This document shows positions 28,824-38,204 of a DNA stretch of 64,000 nucleotides, piece by piece; within the stretch, counting starts at the first letter, position 1; every line of letters starts with the position of its first letter. Where the stretch lies: positions 1 to 64,000 of the forward strand of contig NZ_LITT01000007.1 of assembly GCF_001636845.1 (NCBI RefSeq). The letters are read 5' to 3'. Under the pieces are notes generated by a model. That model was not told where the DNA came from. It saw only the letters and a list, made by a program, of their open reading frames with translations, and did no database searches. Source of the DNA: Clostridium ljungdahlii (GTDB lineage Bacteria; Bacillota; Clostridia; Clostridiales; Clostridiaceae). A program made the position numbers and the translations under genes.

Positions 28824-29444
28824 ATGGATTATATAAAATCACCTATGGGAATAGAGAAAAGAAGTTTTGAAATAATAGGAGAAGAAATGGGAGAATGTAA
28901 TTTTCCTGAAAGAGAACTTTCTATAGTAAAAAGAGTAATACATACTACAGGAGATTTTCAATATAAAGATATACTCTATATAAGAGAAGGAGCTGTAGAT
29001 AGTGCCCTGGAACTTTTAAAAAAAGGTGTAACCATATATACAGATACAAATATGGCTGCAGCAGGAATAAATAAAAAGGTACTTGCAAAGCTCAATTGTA
29101 AAGTAGAATGTTTTGTGAGCAGAAGCGAAATAGCAGATATTGCTGAAGAAAAAGGTATAACCCGTTCTATGGCAGCCGTAGAAAAAGCTGTAGAAGAAGG
29201 TGTGGAGTTTTTCGTATTTGGGAATGCCCCTACAGCACTTTATAAATTAAAGGAGCTTACTTTAGCTGGAAAGGCAAAACCTAAATTTATAGTAGGAGCA
29301 CCAGTAGGATTTGTAGGAGCTGCAGATTCTAAAGAGGAAATAGAAAAACTTGATGTACCTATGATAACTATAAGGGGAAGAAAAGGCGGCAGCAACATAG
29401 CAGCTGCTATAGTAAATGCACTTATGTATATGATAACTAGATAA
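28824..29444 (+). CDS. cbiC: Cobalt-precorrin-8 methylmutase
   Basis: The 206-residue protein starts with [18 protein letters not shown], has [12 protein letters not shown] near residue 37 with the conserved active-site histidine, [13 protein letters not shown]-like sequence ([13 protein letters not shown]), the NAPTALY block and [15 protein letters not shown] near 165. It moves the C11 methyl to C12, forming hydrogenobyrinate-type cobyrinic acid. CbiD follows 25 bases later. These markers are unambiguous for CbiC/CobH. Confidence 0.95.
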   Translation: MDYIKSPMGIEKRSFEIIGEEMGECNFPERELSIVKRVIHTTGDFQYKDILYIREGAVDSALELLKKGVTIYTDTNMAAAGINKKVLAKLNCKVECFVSRSEIADIAEEKGITRSMAAVEKAVEEGVEFFVFGNAPTALYKLKELTLAGKAKPKFIVGAPVGFVGAADSKEEIEKLDVPMITIRGRKGGSNIAAAIVNALMYMITR

Positions 29445-29469
29445 TTTGGCACTTTTAGGTGGTGATATT

Positions 29470-30552
29470 GTGCTTGACATGTATGTAAATTGTGATGGAA
29501 AAAGACTTAGATGTGGATATACTACAGGTTCTTGTGCGGCAGCGGCTGCAAAAGCAGCTTGCACTATGCTGTATTTTAAAGGTGACTTAAAAGAAGTGAA
29601 AATAGATACTCCAAAAGGTATTGAACTTGTGATACCTATTGAAAAAGTAAAGCATGGAAAAGATTTTGTAGAATGCTGTGTTTTAAAAGATGGTGGAGAC
29701 GACATAGACATAACAAACGGCATAGAGATATGGGCAAGAGCAAAGAAAGTATCTAAGGGTTATAGATTAAAGGGCGGCATAGGAGTTGGAATAGTTAAAG
29801 GTGAAGGACTATATGTGAAAAAAGGTGAAGCTGCTATAAATCCTGTACCTAGAAAGATGATTGAAAAAGAAGTAAAAGAAGTGCTTCCTGAAAACTCAGG
29901 TGTAGAAATAACTATATTTGTGCCTGAAGGTGAAAAAATAGCAAAGAAGACATTTAACCCAAGGCTCAACATAGTAGGAGGAATTTCTATACTTGGGACA
30001 AGTGGAATTGTAATGCCTATGTCTGAGGAAGCACTTACACAGTCTGTGGAACTTGAGATAAATCAAAAAGTAGCAAAAGGGTGCGAAGAGCTTATACTTC
30101 TCTTTGGAAATATGGGAGAAAATATGGCAGCTAGTTTGAAGCTGGACAAAAACAAGATGGTTATAATGTCTAACTATGTTGGCTTTGCACTGGGATGCTG
30201 CATGAACAAAAATATAAAGAAAGTCCTTGTAGTTGGACATATAGGTAAGATGAGTAAAATTGCTTCAGGATGCTTTAACACCCACAGCAGGGTATCAGAT
30301 GTAAGACTTGAGACCATGGCACTGGAGCTTGCTTTAATGGGAGAAAACTTGCAACTTGTAGAAAAAGTGTATAATGAAAAAACTACAGAAGGAGCTGTAG
30401 AAATTCTAGGAGATGGATATGACAAGCTTTATGAAAATATAGGTATTAAGGTAAAAAATAGAATAGAACAGTACACCTATAATTCAATCGAAGCAGATGT
30501 TATAATGTATTCAATGAAAAGAGGGGTGCTCTACAGTAGTCTTTCTAAGTAA
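29470..30552 (+). CDS. cbiD: Cobalt-precorrin-5B C1-methyltransferase
   Basis: The 360-residue protein has the N-terminal signature [30 protein letters not shown] near residue 75, [27 protein letters not shown] and [13 protein letters not shown] near 260. It methylates C1 of cobalt-precorrin-5B in the anaerobic path. I chose GTG 29470, seven bases after AGGTGG; ATG 29479 three codons on is an alternative, and the upstream TTG 29446 lies before the ribosome binding site. Confidence 0.93.
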   Translation: MLDMYVNCDGKRLRCGYTTGSCAAAAAKAACTMLYFKGDLKEVKIDTPKGIELVIPIEKVKHGKDFVECCVLKDGGDDIDITNGIEIWARAKKVSKGYRLKGGIGVGIVKGEGLYVKKGEAAINPVPRKMIEKEVKEVLPENSGVEITIFVPEGEKIAKKTFNPRLNIVGGISILGTSGIVMPMSEEALTQSVELEINQKVAKGCEELILLFGNMGENMAASLKLDKNKMVIMSNYVGFALGCCMNKNIKKVLVVGHIGKMSKIASGCFNTHSRVSDVRLETMALELALMGENLQLVEKVYNEKTTEGAVEILGDGYDKLYENIGIKVKNRIEQYTYNSIEADVIMYSMKRGVLYSSLSK

Positions 30553-30574
30553 AATTTTAATAGTAGGTGTGGTT

Positions 30575-31192
30575 ATGAATACAAAGGTTTTTATAGTAGG
30601 CATAGGACCTGGAAATAAAGATTACATACTTCCAAAGGCGGTAGCTGTAATGAAACAGTCACAGGCTATATTGGGTTTTGAAAGAGCAGTAGATAGTTTG
30701 AATTTTATAGATGGTAATAAGATAAAGGTAAAAAAGTTAAAGGATATACTTGATATTTTGCAGTCTGGGAAATATGAAAGTGTATCTGTTACAGCTTCTG
30801 GAGATCCACTTTACTATGGTATAACAGAGTATTTAAAAAAGAATTATGACGGTGACATAGAAGTTATTCCAGGTATAAGCTCTTTTCAATATATGATGGC
30901 AAAAGTAAAACTTAGCTGGCAGGGAGCTTTTTTAGGAAGTCTCCACGGCAGAGAGGAAGATTTTTTAGGCATAGTAAAGGAAAATTATATTTCTATATGG
31001 TTTACGGATAAAAAGCATTCACCAGATTATTTGTGCAGCATTCTAGAAGAAAATGCTGTACATGCAGTAGTGCATGTAGGAGAAAATCTTTCTTATGAGG
31101 ATGAGAAAATCACTTCAGGAAGTGCTGCACAGCTAAAAAATAAAGACTTTGGAGGTCTTTGTGTAGTTGTAATTGAAAACAAAACTCTATAA
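30575..31192 (+). CDS. cbiE: Cobalt-precorrin-7 C5-methyltransferase
   Basis: The 205-residue SAM-dependent tetrapyrrole methyltransferase starts with VFIVGIGPGNKDYILPKA, followed by VTASGDPLYYGI near 72 and EVIPGISSFQYMMAKVKLSW near 95. It lacks a CobL-like C-terminal domain; that partner activity is the separate CbiT directly downstream, as usual in anaerobic pathways. ATG 30575 with AGGTG five bases upstream is preferred to the GTG two codons earlier. Confidence 0.9.
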   Translation: MNTKVFIVGIGPGNKDYILPKAVAVMKQSQAILGFERAVDSLNFIDGNKIKVKKLKDILDILQSGKYESVSVTASGDPLYYGITEYLKKNYDGDIEVIPGISSFQYMMAKVKLSWQGAFLGSLHGREEDFLGIVKENYISIWFTDKKHSPDYLCSILEENAVHAVVHVGENLSYEDEKITSGSAAQLKNKDFGGLCVVVIENKTL

Positions 31193-31209
31193 AAGTGGGA
31201 GAAATTTTT

Positions 31210-31776
31210 ATGAGATATATAAAAGATGATGAATTTATAAGAGGAAACTGTCCCATGACAAAAGAGGAAATTAGAATACTTAGTATTGCAAAACTTGGAA
31301 TTGAACCAGATTTTAGAGTGCTGGATGTAGGTGCTGGAACAGGTTCTGTAAGTGTACAGATGGCTAAGATATGCTCTAAGGGACAGGTAGTTGCGGTTGA
31401 AAAAAATGAAGAAGCACTTTCTGTAATTGAAAAAAATATAGAAAAATTCAATGTAAACAATTTAACAGTTGTAAGAGGAGAAGCACTTGAGGTAGAGGAA
31501 AGCATAAAGCCTTATTTTGATGCTGTATTTATAGGTGGCAGCGGAGGAAATATAGAGGAAATAATAAAAAGATATGGTGCAAAGCTAAAAGAACATGGAA
31601 AAATGGTGCTTAATTTTATAACTTTAAATAATTTGTATAAAGCCCTTGATACTCTAAAAGGTATGAAATGTGAAGTAGAATGTATACAAGTATCAATAAA
31701 CAAGACCAGGGCAAATAGCTATATGATGACTTCTAATAACAGTATATTTATAGTAAGTGCAGAGAAACTAAGTTGA
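31210..31776 (+). CDS. cbiT: Cobalt-precorrin-6B C15-methyltransferase (decarboxylating)
   Basis: The 188-residue class I methyltransferase begins with IKDDEFIRGNCPMTKEEIR, the CbiT marker, and has the SAM-binding loop VLDVGAGTGSVSVQMAKI near 42, then VFIGGSGGNIEEIIKRYG near 105. It methylates C15 and decarboxylates the C12 acetate side chain. CbiE directly upstream performs the C5 methylation. ATG 31210 with GGGAG upstream is used; the in-frame GTG at 31195 precedes that site. Confidence 0.92.
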   Translation: MRYIKDDEFIRGNCPMTKEEIRILSIAKLGIEPDFRVLDVGAGTGSVSVQMAKICSKGQVVAVEKNEEALSVIEKNIEKFNVNNLTVVRGEALEVEESIKPYFDAVFIGGSGGNIEEIIKRYGAKLKEHGKMVLNFITLNNLYKALDTLKGMKCEVECIQVSINKTRANSYMMTSNNSIFIVSAEKLS

Positions 31777-31806
31777 TTTTATTATGTAGTGAGGATGTGA
31801 AAACTT

Positions 31807-32493
31807 ATGGAAGAAAATACCTTAAAGATGGGTACTCTCTATGGTATAGGAGTTGGACCTGGAGATGAAGAATTACTGACGCTAAAAGCTGTAAATGTAA
31901 TAAAAAAGTGTGAGGTAATAGTTGCACCTTCAGCAAAAGATGGAGATAGAAGCATAGCTTTTGATACAGCTAAAAATTTTGTAGATGAAAGTAAAGAAGT
32001 TATAATAAAACACTTTCCAATGGGTGGAAAAGAGCAGGAAGGAAAGATATTTGAAGCTTTTAAGACTATAGAGGAAAGATTAAATGAAGGTAAAAATGTG
32101 GCGTTTTTGACTATAGGTGACCCTTTTGTATACAGCACCTATATATATCTTTTAGATCACATTAAAAACAAGGGATATAAGACAGAAACTGTACCTGGAA
32201 TAACATCTTTTTGTGCTGCTGCAAGTCTAGCAGGACAGAGCATTGTTATAGGGGATGAGAGGGTTTTGATTCTTCCTGCATCTCAGGTAGATAAGATAAC
32301 AGATGAGAAGTTTGTAGTAATAATGAAAGTATACAAAAAAGAAGAAAATGTATTAAATGTATTAGAAAAAAAAGGATTCAAGTACGTATGTGTAAAGAGA
32401 GCTTATAGAGAAGGACAGGAAGTACTTAAAAATAGAGAAGATATACTAAAAAGCAGAGATTATATGTCTCTTATAATAGCCCAAAGAGATTAA
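31807..32493 (+). CDS. cbiL: Cobalt-factor II C20-methyltransferase
   Basis: The 228-residue tetrapyrrole methyltransferase has LYGIGVGPGDEELLTLKAVN, then VIVAPSAKDGDRSIA, which is typical of CbiL/CobI, the GDPFVYSTYIYL substrate loop and TVPGITSFCAAASLAGQS. It methylates C20 of cobalt-sirohydrochlorin, the first ring methylation after cobalt insertion. It sits between cbiT and cbiF with spacings of 30 and 12 bases. The ATG at 31807 follows a GTGAGGATGTGA region. Confidence 0.9.
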   Translation: MEENTLKMGTLYGIGVGPGDEELLTLKAVNVIKKCEVIVAPSAKDGDRSIAFDTAKNFVDESKEVIIKHFPMGGKEQEGKIFEAFKTIEERLNEGKNVAFLTIGDPFVYSTYIYLLDHIKNKGYKTETVPGITSFCAAASLAGQSIVIGDERVLILPASQVDKITDEKFVVIMKVYKKEENVLNVLEKKGFKYVCVKRAYREGQEVLKNREDILKSRDYMSLIIAQRD

Positions 32494-32505
32494 AGGAGGA
32501 AGAAC

Positions 32506-33282
32506 ATGACAAATAAAGTTTACTTTATAGGAGCAGGACCGGGAAATGCTGATTTAATAACAGTTAAGGGAAGAGATATATTAAAAACTGCAGATGTAGT
32601 TATATATGCTGGTTCACTTGTAAGCAAAGATCATTTGGAATACTGTAGAGTTGGAGTAAAAATATATAATTCTGCTTCTATGACCTTAAATGAAGTTATC
32701 GATGTTATAAAAAAATATCATGGGGAAGGAAAGAAAATAGTTAGACTGCATACAGGAGATCCAACCATATATGGGGCTATAAGAGAGCAGATGGATGAAC
32801 TAGACAAGCTTGGAATAGATTATGAAGTTGTTCCAGGAGTAAGTTCCTTTACGGCTGCAGCAGCTGCTATAAATAGAGAATTTACCCTGCCAAGTATAAG
32901 TCAAACTATAATTCTCACAAGAGTAGAGGGAAGAACTCCCGTACCAGAGAAAGAAAATTTGGAAAGATTAGCTTCTGTAGGAGCTTCCATGGCACTGTTT
33001 TTGTCTGTAAGCATGATAGACAAGGTAGTGGAAAAATTAAAGAAAGGCTATGGTAGAAATGTGCCTATAGCAGTTATTCAAAAAGCTACCTGGGAAGATG
33101 AAAAGTGTGTTATAGGAACTTTGGATGATATTGTAGAAAAAGTAAAGAAGGAAAATATAACAAAAACAGCGCAGATACTTGTAGGAGATTTTATCAATTG
33201 TAAATATGATAAGAGCCTTTTGTACGATGAAAATTTTACCCATATGTTTAGAAAGGCAAAAAATGAAAATAGCGGTAATTAG
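32506..33282 (+). CDS. cbiF: Cobalt-precorrin-4 C11-methyltransferase
   Basis: The 258-residue protein has VYFIGAGPGNADLITVKG, VVIYAGSLVS near 35, VRLHTGDPTIYGAIREQMD near 85 and VVPGVSSFTAAAAAINREF. VIYAGSLV and TLPSISQTIILTR are characteristic of CbiF/CobM. It methylates C11 of cobalt-precorrin-4. AAAGGAGGAAG precedes the ATG. The last 20 bases overlap the start of cbiG in another frame, which points to translational coupling. Confidence 0.93.
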   Translation: MTNKVYFIGAGPGNADLITVKGRDILKTADVVIYAGSLVSKDHLEYCRVGVKIYNSASMTLNEVIDVIKKYHGEGKKIVRLHTGDPTIYGAIREQMDELDKLGIDYEVVPGVSSFTAAAAAINREFTLPSISQTIILTRVEGRTPVPEKENLERLASVGASMALFLSVSMIDKVVEKLKKGYGRNVPIAVIQKATWEDEKCVIGTLDDIVEKVKKENITKTAQILVGDFINCKYDKSLLYDENFTHMFRKAKNENSGN

Positions 33283-34264
33283 CGTTACAACTGCAGGAGA
33301 TAAAATAAGTGATAAGATAAAAAAGCATTTTCCTATAGATCTTTATTCTAAAAATAATATGGAAGGTTTTAAACTTAAAGCTGCAGCAGAAACTGCCATG
33401 TCAAATTACAAGGCAGTTGTATTTATAAGTTCTACAGGTATAGCTGTAAGAGCCATAGCAAGCTTTATAAAATCAAAAGATAAAGATCCTGCAGTAGTTG
33501 TCATAGACAGTTCCTGTAAATTCGTAATCAGTCTTTTAAGTGGTCATTTAGGTGGAGCAAATGAGCTTACCTGCAAATTGGCAAGTATCCTTAAAGCTGT
33601 TCCTGTAATAACTACGGCTACGGACAATATTGGGGTAAAAGCACCGGATGTCTTTGCAAAAGAAAATGGACTCATTATAAATGATTTAAAAGATGCTAAA
33701 TACATAGCTGCCCTTTTGGTGGACGGTAAAAAAGTAGGATTTATAGATGAGGATAAATTACTGGATGTTCCTAAAGGTTACAGCAGCAAGTTAGATAATA
33801 TACAGGGACTTTTGTACGTTACAAATAAGTGTAAAGCCTTTGATGAGGAAAAATTCAAGAATATAAAAACACTAAAACTCATAAGAAAAAATATTGTGCT
33901 GGGAGTTGGCTGCAGGAAAAATTTTGATTCCTGGCAGATGACAGAAACAGTTAAAAAGCTGCTTTTAGATTACAATATAGATGAAAGGGCTGTAAGGTAT
34001 ATTTCTACTGTGGAAATTAAGGCAAAGGAAGAGGCCATATTAAAACTTGCAGAATATTTCAAATGTGATTTAAAAATATATTCTATAGAAGATATAAGAA
34101 AGGTACATCACAACTATAAAGGCAGTGACTTTGTTGAAAAAACAATAGGCGTAAGGGCAGTGTGTGAGCCTTGCACAGAACTTACGGGAGCATCCTTAAT
34201 TACGGATAAAATAAAGGCAAATGGAATGACCTTGTGTATAGGTGAAATACATAAAAAACTGTGA
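33263..34264 (+). CDS. cbiG: Cobalt-precorrin-5A hydrolase
   Basis: The 333-residue protein starts with MKIAVISVTTAGDKISDKI, then VFISSTGIAVRAIASFI near 72, VIDSSCKFVISLLSGHLGGAN near 95 and TATDNIGVKAPDVFA, all typical of CbiG N and middle domains; the C-terminal domain has NIVLGVGCRKN and GVRAVCEPCTE. It opens the delta-lactone ring, releasing acetaldehyde, during ring contraction. I chose ATG 33263 inside cbiF; frames starting further upstream lack a ribosome binding site and family similarity. Confidence 0.93.
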   Translation: MKIAVISVTTAGDKISDKIKKHFPIDLYSKNNMEGFKLKAAAETAMSNYKAVVFISSTGIAVRAIASFIKSKDKDPAVVVIDSSCKFVISLLSGHLGGANELTCKLASILKAVPVITTATDNIGVKAPDVFAKENGLIINDLKDAKYIAALLVDGKKVGFIDEDKLLDVPKGYSSKLDNIQGLLYVTNKCKAFDEEKFKNIKTLKLIRKNIVLGVGCRKNFDSWQMTETVKKLLLDYNIDERAVRYISTVEIKAKEEAILKLAEYFKCDLKIYSIEDIRKVHHNYKGSDFVEKTIGVRAVCEPCTELTGASLITDKIKANGMTLCIGEIHKKL

Positions 34265-34308
34265 ATCAAAAATTGTGCATTGTGCATTAAATAAAGGATG
34301 TGTGTAAA

Positions 34309-35031
34309 ATGGGTAAACTTTATGTAGTAGGAATTGGACCAGGTGGATATGAAAATATGACTTTACGTGCTGTAAAGGTAATAGAAAATAGTGAAATAAT
34401 TGTAGGATATACTAAGTATATAGAGATGATAAAAGACATAATTAAAAATAAAGAGGTAATTTCAACAGGCATGAGAGCTGAAGTGGAGAGATGCAAAAAA
34501 GCACTTGAACTTTCAAAAGACCACATAGTTTCCATAGTGAGTACAGGTGACCCAGGAATATATGGTATGGCAGGGCTTATCTTGGAAATGAGAAAAGATG
34601 AAGACGTAGAAGTAATTCCAGGACTTACAGCTTCCTCTGCAGCAGCTTCTATAGTTGGAGCACCTCTTATGCATGATAACTGTAACATAAGTTTAAGCGA
34701 CCTTATGACTCCTTATGAGCTTATAAAGAAGAGAATTGAACTTGCAGCTTCTGGAGATTTTGTAATGTCACTTTATAATCCTAAAAGTAAGGGTAGGCCC
34801 CATTATTTAAAGGAATGTATTGATATTGTGAAAAAATACAGGAAAGGCAATACCCCTATAGCCGTAGTTAAAAATGCACTTAGAGAAGGTCAGGAGCATA
34901 AGCTTTTTACACTTGATTCTTTTGATGACAGCGTAGTTGACATGATGTCTGTAGTTATAATAGGAAACAGTAACAGTTATATAAAAGATGGAGTATTTAT
35001 AACTCCCCGTGGTTACAAAATTCCAGAGTAG
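34309..35031 (+). CDS. cbiH: Cobalt-factor III C17-methyltransferase
   Basis: The 240-residue methyltransferase shows LYVVGIGPGGYENMTLRAV, IVGYTKYIEM near 30, VSTGDPGIYGMAGL near 80, EVIPGLTASSAAASIVGAPL and SLYNPKSKGRPHYL near 155, typical of CbiH/CobJ. It methylates C17 and drives ring contraction. ATG 34309 is preceded by AAAGGATG. The short spacer from cbiG contains TTGTGCATTGTGCATT, a small direct repeat also seen in part near 5880. Confidence 0.92.
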   Translation: MGKLYVVGIGPGGYENMTLRAVKVIENSEIIVGYTKYIEMIKDIIKNKEVISTGMRAEVERCKKALELSKDHIVSIVSTGDPGIYGMAGLILEMRKDEDVEVIPGLTASSAAASIVGAPLMHDNCNISLSDLMTPYELIKKRIELAASGDFVMSLYNPKSKGRPHYLKECIDIVKKYRKGNTPIAVVKNALREGQEHKLFTLDSFDDSVVDMMSVVIIGNSNSYIKDGVFITPRGYKIPE

Positions 35032-35065
35032 AATTAAAGACTATTTTTAAAAGAGGTGATAAGAT

Positions 35066-35890
35066 TTGAAGGAAGCAAAAAGAGGAATACTTGTGGTAAG
35101 TTTTGGTACAAGCATATTGGGAACACTTAAAAACTGTATTGAAGACACGGAAAATGAAATTAGAAATGAATTTAAGGAATATGCAGTTAGAAGAGCTTTT
35201 ACCTCCGGAATAATAATCAAGAAATTAAAAAATCAAAAGGAAATTTATATAGATACAGTGCCCGAAGCCCTGGATAAAATGAGGGAGGAAGGCTTTAGAG
35301 AAGTTTATGTTCAGCCGCTGCATATAATGCCAGGAGATGAATATGACAAGGTAGTTCGCTGCGTAAATGAATATCAAGGGTCCTTTAGTAAACTGGTTCT
35401 AGGACGCCCTGTACTTTATAGACAAAGTGATTATATAATAGCTGCCAGGGCATTAAAAAAACAGCTTCCACCTCTTAGCCAAAATGAAGCTGTAGTGTTA
35501 ATGGGACATGGCTCTTCCCATCCAAGTAATTCTAGCTATGCTCTTTTCCAATATGTATTAGATGATTTGAAGATAAGAAATACTTTTGTAGCTACTGTAG
35601 AAGGGTATCCTGCAATTGATAATGTAATACCTAAGTTGAAAAAAAATAATATTGAGAAAGTAACATTAATGCCTTTTATGTTAGTAGCAGGAGATCATGC
35701 CACAAATGACATGGCAGGTGAAGACAATGATTCCTGGAAGCAAATACTTAAATCTAAAGGATTTGAGATAAATACATATCTTCATGGACTTGGAGAAAAC
35801 AAGGCTTTTCAGGAGATATATGTGCAGCACATTAGAGATTGTATAGAAGGCAATCCTCTTATGGATGAAAAGATGAAAGTTAGAATGTAA
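35066..35890 (+). CDS. cbiK: Sirohydrochlorin cobaltochelatase
   Basis: The 274-residue protein has ILVVSFGTSILGTLKNCI at the start, the catalytic histidine in YVQPLHIMPGDEYDKV near 92, VVLMGHGSSHPSN near 145 and MPFMLVAGDHATNDMAG near 200. These are the metal-binding histidines of CbiK. It inserts Co(II) into sirohydrochlorin, committing the pathway to the early-cobalt anaerobic route. The start is TTG 35066 after AGAGGTGAT. Its position late in the operon does not reflect its early role. Confidence 0.93.
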   Translation: MKEAKRGILVVSFGTSILGTLKNCIEDTENEIRNEFKEYAVRRAFTSGIIIKKLKNQKEIYIDTVPEALDKMREEGFREVYVQPLHIMPGDEYDKVVRCVNEYQGSFSKLVLGRPVLYRQSDYIIAARALKKQLPPLSQNEAVVLMGHGSSHPSNSSYALFQYVLDDLKIRNTFVATVEGYPAIDNVIPKLKKNNIEKVTLMPFMLVAGDHATNDMAGEDNDSWKQILKSKGFEINTYLHGLGENKAFQEIYVQHIRDCIEGNPLMDEKMKVRM

Positions 35891-35902
35891 GGAGATTTTC
35901 AT

Positions 35903-36679
35903 ATGATAGGATTAATTCTTGGAACTTCTGAAGGTAGAAAAATACTTTCTTTACTAAATGAATTTACTTCTGATATATTTGTATCTACAGCAACGGAATA
36001 TGGTGGAGAGCTTCTTAAAGAATATAAATATGCTTATATGAACAACAAACCCCTCGATCTCCATGAGCTTATAAGTGAATTAAGGGAAAAAGGTGTAAAA
36101 GTGCTAGTGGATGCCTCGCATCCTTATGCAGTGGAAGTTACTAAAAATGTAATTAAGGCATGTAATGAGTTAAATATACAGTATATAAGATATGAAAGAC
36201 CTTCTTGTATAGAAGAATTTAAAAATGAGGATAAAGTTGTAGAAGTAGAGGATTATAATGAACTTAAATTGAAGCTTAAAGAGATAAAGGGAACTATATT
36301 AAATACTACAGGTAGTAAGAGTTTAGACAAGGTTTTGGGTCTAAAGCTTAAAAATAGAATAATATATAGAGTTTTACCTTCTGTTAAAGTTATAAAGGAA
36401 TGTAATGATAGAAAAATAGACCTAGGGGATATAATTGCCTTAAAGGGACCTGTCAGCTATGAACTAAATTGTGCCTTTATAAAAGACTATGAAGCTGAAG
36501 CCATGCTGCTTAAAGACAGCGGCAGGGAAGGTGGAACTTATGAAAAAATAAGGGCCTGTCTGGATTGTGGAATATATGCTTTTATAATTGGAAGAAAAAA
36601 AATGAATTATAATAATATTAATGTTTTTTACAATGTAAATGAACTTGTGAAATATATAAAGACAATAAAAAATTTGTAA
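35903..36679 (+). CDS. cbiJ: Cobalt-precorrin-6A reductase
   Basis: The 258-residue protein begins MIGLILGTSEGRKILSLL, with the family GT-EGR motif, VSTATEYGGELL, VLVDASHPYAVEVTKNV near 70 and YIRYERPS. The C-terminal region has ALKGPVSYELNCAFI and LLKDSGREGGTYEKI. It reduces cobalt-precorrin-6A with NADH or NADPH (the CobK/CbiJ family). AAGGAG precedes the ATG and it follows cbiK by 12 bases. Confidence 0.92.
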   Translation: MIGLILGTSEGRKILSLLNEFTSDIFVSTATEYGGELLKEYKYAYMNNKPLDLHELISELREKGVKVLVDASHPYAVEVTKNVIKACNELNIQYIRYERPSCIEEFKNEDKVVEVEDYNELKLKLKEIKGTILNTTGSKSLDKVLGLKLKNRIIYRVLPSVKVIKECNDRKIDLGDIIALKGPVSYELNCAFIKDYEAEAMLLKDSGREGGTYEKIRACLDCGIYAFIIGRKKMNYNNINVFYNVNELVKYIKTIKNL

Positions 36680-36691
36680 AGGGTGTATTTT

Positions 36692-37549
36692 ATGGAGACT
36701 TCAACAATTTATCCTGGAAGTTTTGGAGAGATACTTCAGGGAAAAATAGAAAATAGAGATCTTTTATTGTCTTGTCCCGTAAATATTTATACTAAAGTTA
36801 AACTTATAGAATGTAATAATCCCATAAGGAAAAGATACCTAAAAAAGTCTTCTAGTTTTTTGTACAATATTCTTAAATCTTGGGGATATGAAAAGTATTT
36901 TGATAGTCTAGATATAGAAATAAACTCCGAGATTCCATATGGAAAGGGACTTGCCAGTAGTACGGCAGATCTTTGTGGAGTTTATTATTGTCTTATTAAT
37001 ATGTTTAATAAAAAATTCAATGAGGCAGAACTTGTGAAAAACTGTATAGATATAGAGCCTACAGATAGTATAGTATTTAATAAGATGACTTTATTTGATT
37101 ACAAAAGTGGTAATTACAAATTCACCATAGGAGATTATTTATCTTATAATATACTTGCTTTTGAAGGAGATAAAACAGTAGACACAGTTGAATTTAATCA
37201 CAAAAATTTACCTGATTTATGTGATGTTAAAGAATTACTTCCAATACTTAAGGAAGCGGTGAAAGAAAAAGATTTACATAAGCTAGCCTATGTTTCAACT
37301 GAAAGTATAGTGAAAAATCAGAAAAGGCTTTATTATGATTTTTTAAGACTAGTGATGGACATAAAAGAAAAAACTTCAGGTCTTGGAATAATAGGAGCAC
37401 ACAGCGGAAATGTTTTAGGAATAATATATGATGATGCAGAAAAGTTCAAATTTGAAGAAAAGTTCTTAAAAGGATTAAATTTAAAAAACATAAAGATATA
37501 TAAAGTAAAAGCTTTAAGTGAAATTTCACTGCCAGTGGAATGTATTTAG
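36692..37549 (+). CDS. GHMP kinase, PduX-like L-threonine kinase
   Basis: The 285-residue protein starts with STIYPGSFGEILQGK, typical of PduX, and has the GHMP ATP-binding loop IPYGKGLASSTADLCGVYY near 85 and a C-terminal GHMP motif GLGIIGAHSGNVLGIIY near 240. PduX phosphorylates L-threonine to threonine phosphate, the CobD substrate, so the gene completes the aminopropanol arm. ATG 36692 (AAGGGTG nine bases upstream) is chosen over GTG 36683. Other GHMP kinase substrates cannot be excluded, but the context is strong. Confidence 0.82.
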   Translation: METSTIYPGSFGEILQGKIENRDLLLSCPVNIYTKVKLIECNNPIRKRYLKKSSSFLYNILKSWGYEKYFDSLDIEINSEIPYGKGLASSTADLCGVYYCLINMFNKKFNEAELVKNCIDIEPTDSIVFNKMTLFDYKSGNYKFTIGDYLSYNILAFEGDKTVDTVEFNHKNLPDLCDVKELLPILKEAVKEKDLHKLAYVSTESIVKNQKRLYYDFLRLVMDIKEKTSGLGIIGAHSGNVLGIIYDDAEKFKFEEKFLKGLNLKNIKIYKVKALSEISLPVECI

Positions 37550-37685
37550 TATGATTATGTGATGGCAAAAATTCTTTTTACAATAATTATTGACATAATA
37601 TATGCATACTAATAAACTTAAAGTAAGAGAAAGAATTTAGGTATTGAAAGAAAATAACTTATTATAAGGAAGAGGGTTATCTGTT

Positions 37686-38201
37686 ATGGATAAAGGATAT
37701 ATTCAAGTTTATACTGGAAACGGCAAAGGTAAGACTACAGCGGCACTGGGATTATCTCTTAGAGCTGTATGTGCTGGCAAAAAAGTATTTTTTGGACAGT
37801 TTGTTAAGGGCATGGAATACAGCGAGTTAAAGGCAAAAGAATATTTACCTAATTTTACATTAGAACAGTTTGGAAGAAATTGTTTTATATGCGGTAAACC
37901 AAATAAAGCTGATATAGAAGCAGCCAAAACTGGACTTAAAAAAGTTGAAGAAATAGTTACAAAGGGAGATTATGACGTAGTAGTATTGGATGAAATAAAT
38001 ATAGCTATATTTTATGAGCTATTTACAGTAGATGAAGTTTTGCAAATTTTAGATAAAAAACAGGAAAAGACTGAAGTAATACTAACTGGAAGATATGCAG
38101 ATAAGAGAATAATAGAAAGAGCAGATTTAGTTACAGAAATGAAGGAAATAAAGCATTATTATACAGAAGGTGTCCCAGCAAGAGTTGGAATAGAAAATTA
38201 A
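37686..38201 (+). CDS. cobO: Corrinoid adenosyltransferase (CobA/CobO type)
   Basis: The 171-residue P-loop protein starts with YIQVYTGNGKGKTTAALGLS, the Walker A loop of CobO/BtuR enzymes, and has FFGQFVKGMEYSE and YDVVVLDEINIAIFYEL near 98. It transfers the adenosyl group from ATP to Co(I) corrinoids. A 136-base gap containing a possible new promoter (TTGACATAATATATGCATACT region near 37589) separates it from the threonine kinase gene, so it may have its own transcript. A family A repeat begins three bases after the stop. Confidence 0.93.
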   Translation: MDKGYIQVYTGNGKGKTTAALGLSLRAVCAGKKVFFGQFVKGMEYSELKAKEYLPNFTLEQFGRNCFICGKPNKADIEAAKTGLKKVEEIVTKGDYDVVVLDEINIAIFYELFTVDEVLQILDKKQEKTEVILTGRYADKRIIERADLVTEMKEIKHYYTEGVPARVGIEN

Positions 38202-38204
38202 CCT

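Noticed and set aside
34264-34308. Tandem TTGTGCATTGTGCATT as a regulatory site
   Set aside because: Short, found in part in other intergenic gaps (near 5880), and without structure; most likely common spacer sequence of this genome.
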